The position numbers and the translations under genes were made by a program. DNA of 9,277 nt from positions 1 to 9,277 of the forward strand of contig CAYOJD010000114.1 in NCBI GenBank assembly GCA_964404205.1, written 5' to 3'. The notes under the pieces are model-generated. The model saw only the letters and a list, made by a program, of their open reading frames with translations. It made no database searches and was not told the DNA's origin. Shown here piece after piece: positions 7,084 through 9,277 of the stretch; the stretch's first letter is position 1, and every line of letters starts with the position of its first letter. The stretch comes from CAZWBR01 sp964404205. Lineage in GTDB: Bacteria; Bacteroidota; Bacteroidia; Bacteroidales; Prolixibacteraceae.

Positions 7084-7094
7084 GCGATAATCGC
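7084..7094. promoter_or_regulatory. Short palindrome in the divergent promoter region (possible operator)
   Basis: GCGATAATCGC is a perfect dyad (GCGAT, A, ATCGC). It sits 6 nt upstream of the -33 element of the phosphorylase promoter and about 48 nt upstream of the DUF4293 -7 box. An operator role is a guess; an 11-bp dyad in a 150-nt gap can arise by chance. Confidence 0.25.
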
Positions 7095-7141
7095 CTTGGT
7101 GTATTTTTACTGATAAGTAGCCGAAAAAATGGTGGAAATTC

Positions 7142-7149
7142 TATTTTTG
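7142..7149 (+). promoter_or_regulatory. Probable -7 box of the DUF4293 gene
   Basis: TATTTTTG matches TAnnTTTG exactly and ends 22 nt before the ATG at 7172. No TTTG is found at the expected -33 distance (about 7118-7123), so either the promoter is weak or -33-independent, or the match is chance in AT-rich DNA. Confidence 0.5.
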
Positions 7150-7171
7150 CATTAGATTAAACAGAACAGAA

Positions 7172-7636
7172 ATGATTCAACGAATTCAAACACTCTACTT
7201 ACTCATTGCAGCAGTGCTTGTTGCTATGTTGTTCTTCTTCCCGTTTGCCGAGATTGCCGGAAGTGATGGAACTATATATGCTTTCGATGCGAAAGGCATT
7301 TACAATCAAGGTGTTCCAAATGCAGAGAAAATTTATGGCAGTTTACCCATTAATCTCCTGTCAGGATTTACATTGGGGTTGTTGCTAATCATCATATTCC
7401 AGTTTAAGAACCGGGTTAGGCAAATGCGTTTGTCGACCCTTTCCATCTTTATTCTGGTCGGTTTGTCGGGGATAATTTTTTATTATACCTGGAAAAGCGC
7501 TTCGATCATCGGAGGAACGTATTCGCTGTCGTTAGTTACTGCTTTTCCACTTATCAGTGCAATTTTGGTCTATCTGGCCATCAGATCGATTGCCCGCGAC
7601 GAATTGCTGGTTAGGTCAATCGACAGAATCAGATAA
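7172..7636 (+). CDS. DUF4293 family integral membrane protein
   Basis: A 154-residue protein with four predicted TM helices at about 7-27, 58-77, 88-106 and 117-139. The N-terminus MIQRIQTLYLLIAA and the C-terminal tail IARDELLVRSIDRIR are the marks I associate with DUF4293, a small membrane family of Bacteroidota with no known function. Between TM1 and TM2 is a 30-residue soluble loop (about 28-57). Full length appears present. ATG at 7172 is favoured because it gives the family N-terminus and lies 22 nt after a -7 box. It is a single-gene unit: divergent from the phosphorylase operon and closed 16 nt downstream by a terminator shared with cysH. No function is assigned. Confidence 0.9.
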   Translation: MIQRIQTLYLLIAAVLVAMLFFFPFAEIAGSDGTIYAFDAKGIYNQGVPNAEKIYGSLPINLLSGFTLGLLLIIIFQFKNRVRQMRLSTLSIFILVGLSGIIFYYTWKSASIIGGTYSLSLVTAFPLISAILVYLAIRSIARDELLVRSIDRIR

Positions 7637-7652
7637 CAACCAAAACATCAAT

Positions 7653-7680
7653 AAAAAAGCCAGTATTAACTGGCTTTTTT
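7653..7680. terminator. Bidirectional terminator between DUF4293 gene and cysH
   Basis: A perfect 11-bp stem, AAAAAAGCCAG (7653-7663) against CTGGCTTTTTT (7670-7680), with a 6-nt TATTAA loop. The A-run on one side and T-run on the other make it a terminator for both strands. Its last base overlaps the final base of the cysH TAA stop codon (7682-7680). Confidence 0.92.
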
Positions 7681-8384
7681 TAACGTTTGTGTAACCCGCA
7701 CTCCTTGGTTTCGGGATTCTCCCACCACCAGCGTCCTGCACGAATATCTTCGCCGGGGATAATAGCCCGTGTGCATGGCAGGCAGCCAATACTTGGAAAA
7801 CCTTTGTCGTGCAGAGGGTTATATGGTATCTTGTTGGACTGAATAAAATTCCAGACATCTGTTTCACTCCAGTCGATAAGCGGGTTCAATTTAATGAGTC
7901 CATTCGCCTCGTCCCACTCAACTTTTTGCATCGTATTTCGGGTAACCGACTGTTCGCGTCTTAACCCGCAGATCCATACCTTAAGGCCATCAAATGCTCG
8001 CTTTAAAGGTTCAATTTTACGTAGATTGCAGCAAAGCTTGCGGTTTTCTACACTTTCGTAGAAAAGATTTATCCCTTTGGAGTTTACCATCGCTTCGATT
8101 TTTTGATGGTCGGGGAAGAAAACCTGCATCTTAATTGCGTAACGCTGATTGGTACGATGAATCAAGTCGTAAGTTTCTGCAAAAAGACGGCCGGTATCGA
8201 GTGTAAAAATCTTTGTTCCTTTTTCGATACTGCAAACAATGTGCGTTAACACCTGGTCCTCAATACTTAAACTGCTCGAAAGAGCTATACTCTCTTTATA
8301 TTCCCTGATAAACCACCTCAACAACTCTTCAGGTGAGGCATTTTCAAATTGTCTGTTCAGCTCGTTGGCTCTCTCTTTTATCAT
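7680..8384 (-). CDS. cysH: Assimilatory adenylyl-sulfate (APS) reductase, CysH family
   Basis: Reduces APS to sulfite with thioredoxin in sulfate assimilation, in the cytoplasm. The 234-residue protein has the CysH PAPS-reductase fold: PP-loop-like segment SSSLSIEDQVL (36-46), LDTGRLFAETY (62-72), and GLRREQSVTR (140-149). Two cysteine pairs, C118-C119 and C201/C204 (CLPC), are those that bind a [4Fe-4S] cluster; with catalytic C229 in ECGLH near the C-terminus they indicate an APS-type enzyme (EC 1.8.4.10) rather than a cluster-free PAPS reductase. In the PP-loop, S40-I41 stand where I recall G-A in many relatives (SLGAEDQVL); E42-D43-Q44 are intact. No cysD, cysN, cysC or sulfite reductase gene is in view. 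The gene is 63 nt downstream of the kinase but has its own promoter candidate, and its stop codon overlaps the shared terminator. Confidence 0.93.
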   Translation of the reverse strand: MIKERANELNRQFENASPEELLRWFIREYKESIALSSSLSIEDQVLTHIVCSIEKGTKIFTLDTGRLFAETYDLIHRTNQRYAIKMQVFFPDHQKIEAMVNSKGINLFYESVENRKLCCNLRKIEPLKRAFDGLKVWICGLRREQSVTRNTMQKVEWDEANGLIKLNPLIDWSETDVWNFIQSNKIPYNPLHDKGFPSIGCLPCTRAIIPGEDIRAGRWWWENPETKECGLHKR

Positions 8385-8410
8385 TTGTTCCCTACAAAAT
8401 GTTTCGGCCT

Positions 8411-8440
8411 CAAAAATAACGCAAAAAGCGATATTTCGAA
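8411..8440 (-). promoter_or_regulatory. Probable cysH promoter
   Basis: On the minus strand, TATTTTTG (8418-8411) is a perfect TAnnTTTG -7 box. TTCG (8440-8437) lies 18 nt upstream and matches TTTG at three of four bases. The box ends 26 nt before the cysH ATG, the same geometry as the phosphorylase promoter. It lies in the gap between the kinase stop and cysH, so cysH can be expressed independently of the kinase. Confidence 0.6.
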
Positions 8441-8447
8441 GCAGAAT

Positions 8448-9277
8448 TTACTTTGGCAATGAAAACAAAAACTCAAGCCCACCCCCCTTACGCTTACGTG
8501 CAGAGATTTCGCCTTTGAAACTCACAACAGCATTTTTGACAATAGCTAATCCTAAACCCGTACCACCCTGTTTACGCGATCGGCCTGAATCGACCCGATA
8601 GAAACGTTCAAAAATCCGGTTCAGATGCTCCTCTTCAACTCCCGGGCCACTGTCGCTAAACGAAAAATATTGAAATGTAGAATCTTCGTGATAATTCGAA
8701 ATATTGATTGCAATTCCATCGCCACCATAGTTGAGCGAATTTTCCATCAAATTGCGGAAAACAGAGAAGATAAGCGAATAGTTAGCATTCACAGTAATAC
8801 TCTGATTAACTGAAACTTCAACCTGAATATTTTTATTTCTGATTGCATCGCTGAAACTCTCAACAACTTCATCGACTAATTTTTTCACTCCAATTTTCTC
8901 GCGGGCGTATAATTCAGATGATTCTTCAATTTTATTCAGTAATGCGATATCATTTACCAGCTGGGTCAGTCTTTCAGACTGGTTATAAGCTTTTTCAACA
9001 AAATAATGCTGTTTTCTTTTATCCAAATCCGGGTTGTTTAATACCGTTTCGAGATAACCTTTTACTGAAGCAATAGGCGTTTTTAATTCATGGGCAATAT
9101 TCGATGTGATTTGCTGCTTCATTGTGCTTCGCTTAACCAACTGCGTATTGTCCGTTATTAATATCTCAAAGCTCTTATCTTGAAAGATAATACATTGCAC
9201 CAGAAAATGAAATCCATCGCGTTGTATCGAAGCTTCCATACGGGGTAGTTCGTGCGGGAGATATACGGTATTCGAAG
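8448..9277 (-). CDS. PhoR-like sensor histidine kinase, C-terminal part (5' end outside window)
   Basis: The frame stays open to the window edge, so the sensor region is cut off; the ATG at 9239 is probably internal, since 12 more codons upstream are in frame without a stop. Numbered from that Met, the H-box SNIAHELKTPIASVKGY (46-62) has phospho-acceptor H50, followed by the dimerisation helices to about 105. The HATPase domain has the N-box FRNLMENSLNYG (161-172, N167), G1 DSGPG (196-200), F-box RIFERFYR (208-215) and G2 GGTGLGLAIVK (225-235). All catalytic motifs are intact. It autophosphorylates on histidine and passes phosphate to a response regulator, which is not in view and may lie beyond the window. 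The H-box type and missing HAMP in the visible part fit PhoR/RprX-like kinases. No terminator follows, so some read-through into cysH is possible. Confidence 0.93.
   Translation of the reverse strand, partial: SNTVYLPHELPRMEASIQRDGFHFLVQCIIFQDKSFEILITDNTQLVKRSTMKQQITSNIAHELKTPIASVKGYLETVLNNPDLDKRKQHYFVEKAYNQSERLTQLVNDIALLNKIEESSELYAREKIGVKKLVDEVVESFSDAIRNKNIQVEVSVNQSITVNANYSLIFSVFRNLMENSLNYGGDGIAINISNYHEDSTFQYFSFSDSGPGVEEEHLNRIFERFYRVDSGRSRKQGGTGLGLAIVKNAVVSFKGEISARKRKGGGLEFLFSLPK

Noticed and set aside
7680..8384. PAPS reductase (cluster-free) as the cysH product
   Set aside because: The CC and CXXC cysteine pairs that bind the [4Fe-4S] cluster are both present, which is the mark of APS-type enzymes.
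8448..9239. A complete 263-residue soluble kinase starting at 9239
   Set aside because: The frame continues upstream through 12 codons to the window edge with no stop, and the preceding residues read as normal protein, so the gene is treated as truncated by the window.

Overview
This window is a stretch of ordinary Bacteroidota chromosome. The evidence is a Bacteroidota-type YidC with a long periplasmic domain, a DUF4293 membrane protein (a family I know only from Bacteroidota), a DUF349 protein, and promoters of the Bacteroidota form (TTTG at -33, TAnnTTTG at -7) with few Shine-Dalgarno sites. Base composition is moderate and looks even throughout. A marine or anaerobic Bacteroidales/Marinilabiliales-type host is a guess from protein flavour only.

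Layout. 2-628 (+): C-terminal part of a DUF349 protein, closed by a terminator. 629-841: 213-nt gap with the terminator, a small repeat cluster and the likely pyrG promoter. 842-4379 (+): pyrG (CTP synthase) and yidC (membrane protein insertase), 19 nt apart, a probable operon ending in a hairpin that also faces the next gene. 4458-7019 (-): a three-gene operon transcribed nucleoside phosphorylase, then a SirB1/transglutaminase-like protein, then an SDR oxidoreductase, with gaps of 4 and 20 nt. 7020-7171: divergent promoter region. 7172-7636 (+): DUF4293 membrane protein. 7653-7680: perfect bidirectional terminator. 7680-8384 (-): cysH, APS-reductase type. 8448-9277 (-): C-terminal part of a PhoR-like sensor histidine kinase that runs off the window.

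How the genes fit together. pyrG and yidC are unrelated housekeeping functions (CTP supply and membrane protein insertion) that share a transcript. The phosphorylase operon has a nucleoside-salvage gene first, but nothing in the other two genes fixes a shared pathway. cysH is a sulfate-assimilation enzyme with no other sulfate gene in view. The kinase and cysH are adjacent on the same strand, but cysH has its own good promoter candidate.

I see no mobile element, CRISPR array, tRNA/rRNA, toxin-antitoxin or defence system, and no clear new system. No gene-free stretch exceeds 300 bases. The most notable unexplained signal is a perfect 8-bp hairpin that fills the junction between the SirB1-like stop codon and the SDR start codon. 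The promoter geometry is also useful because it corrects the start of the nucleoside phosphorylase.
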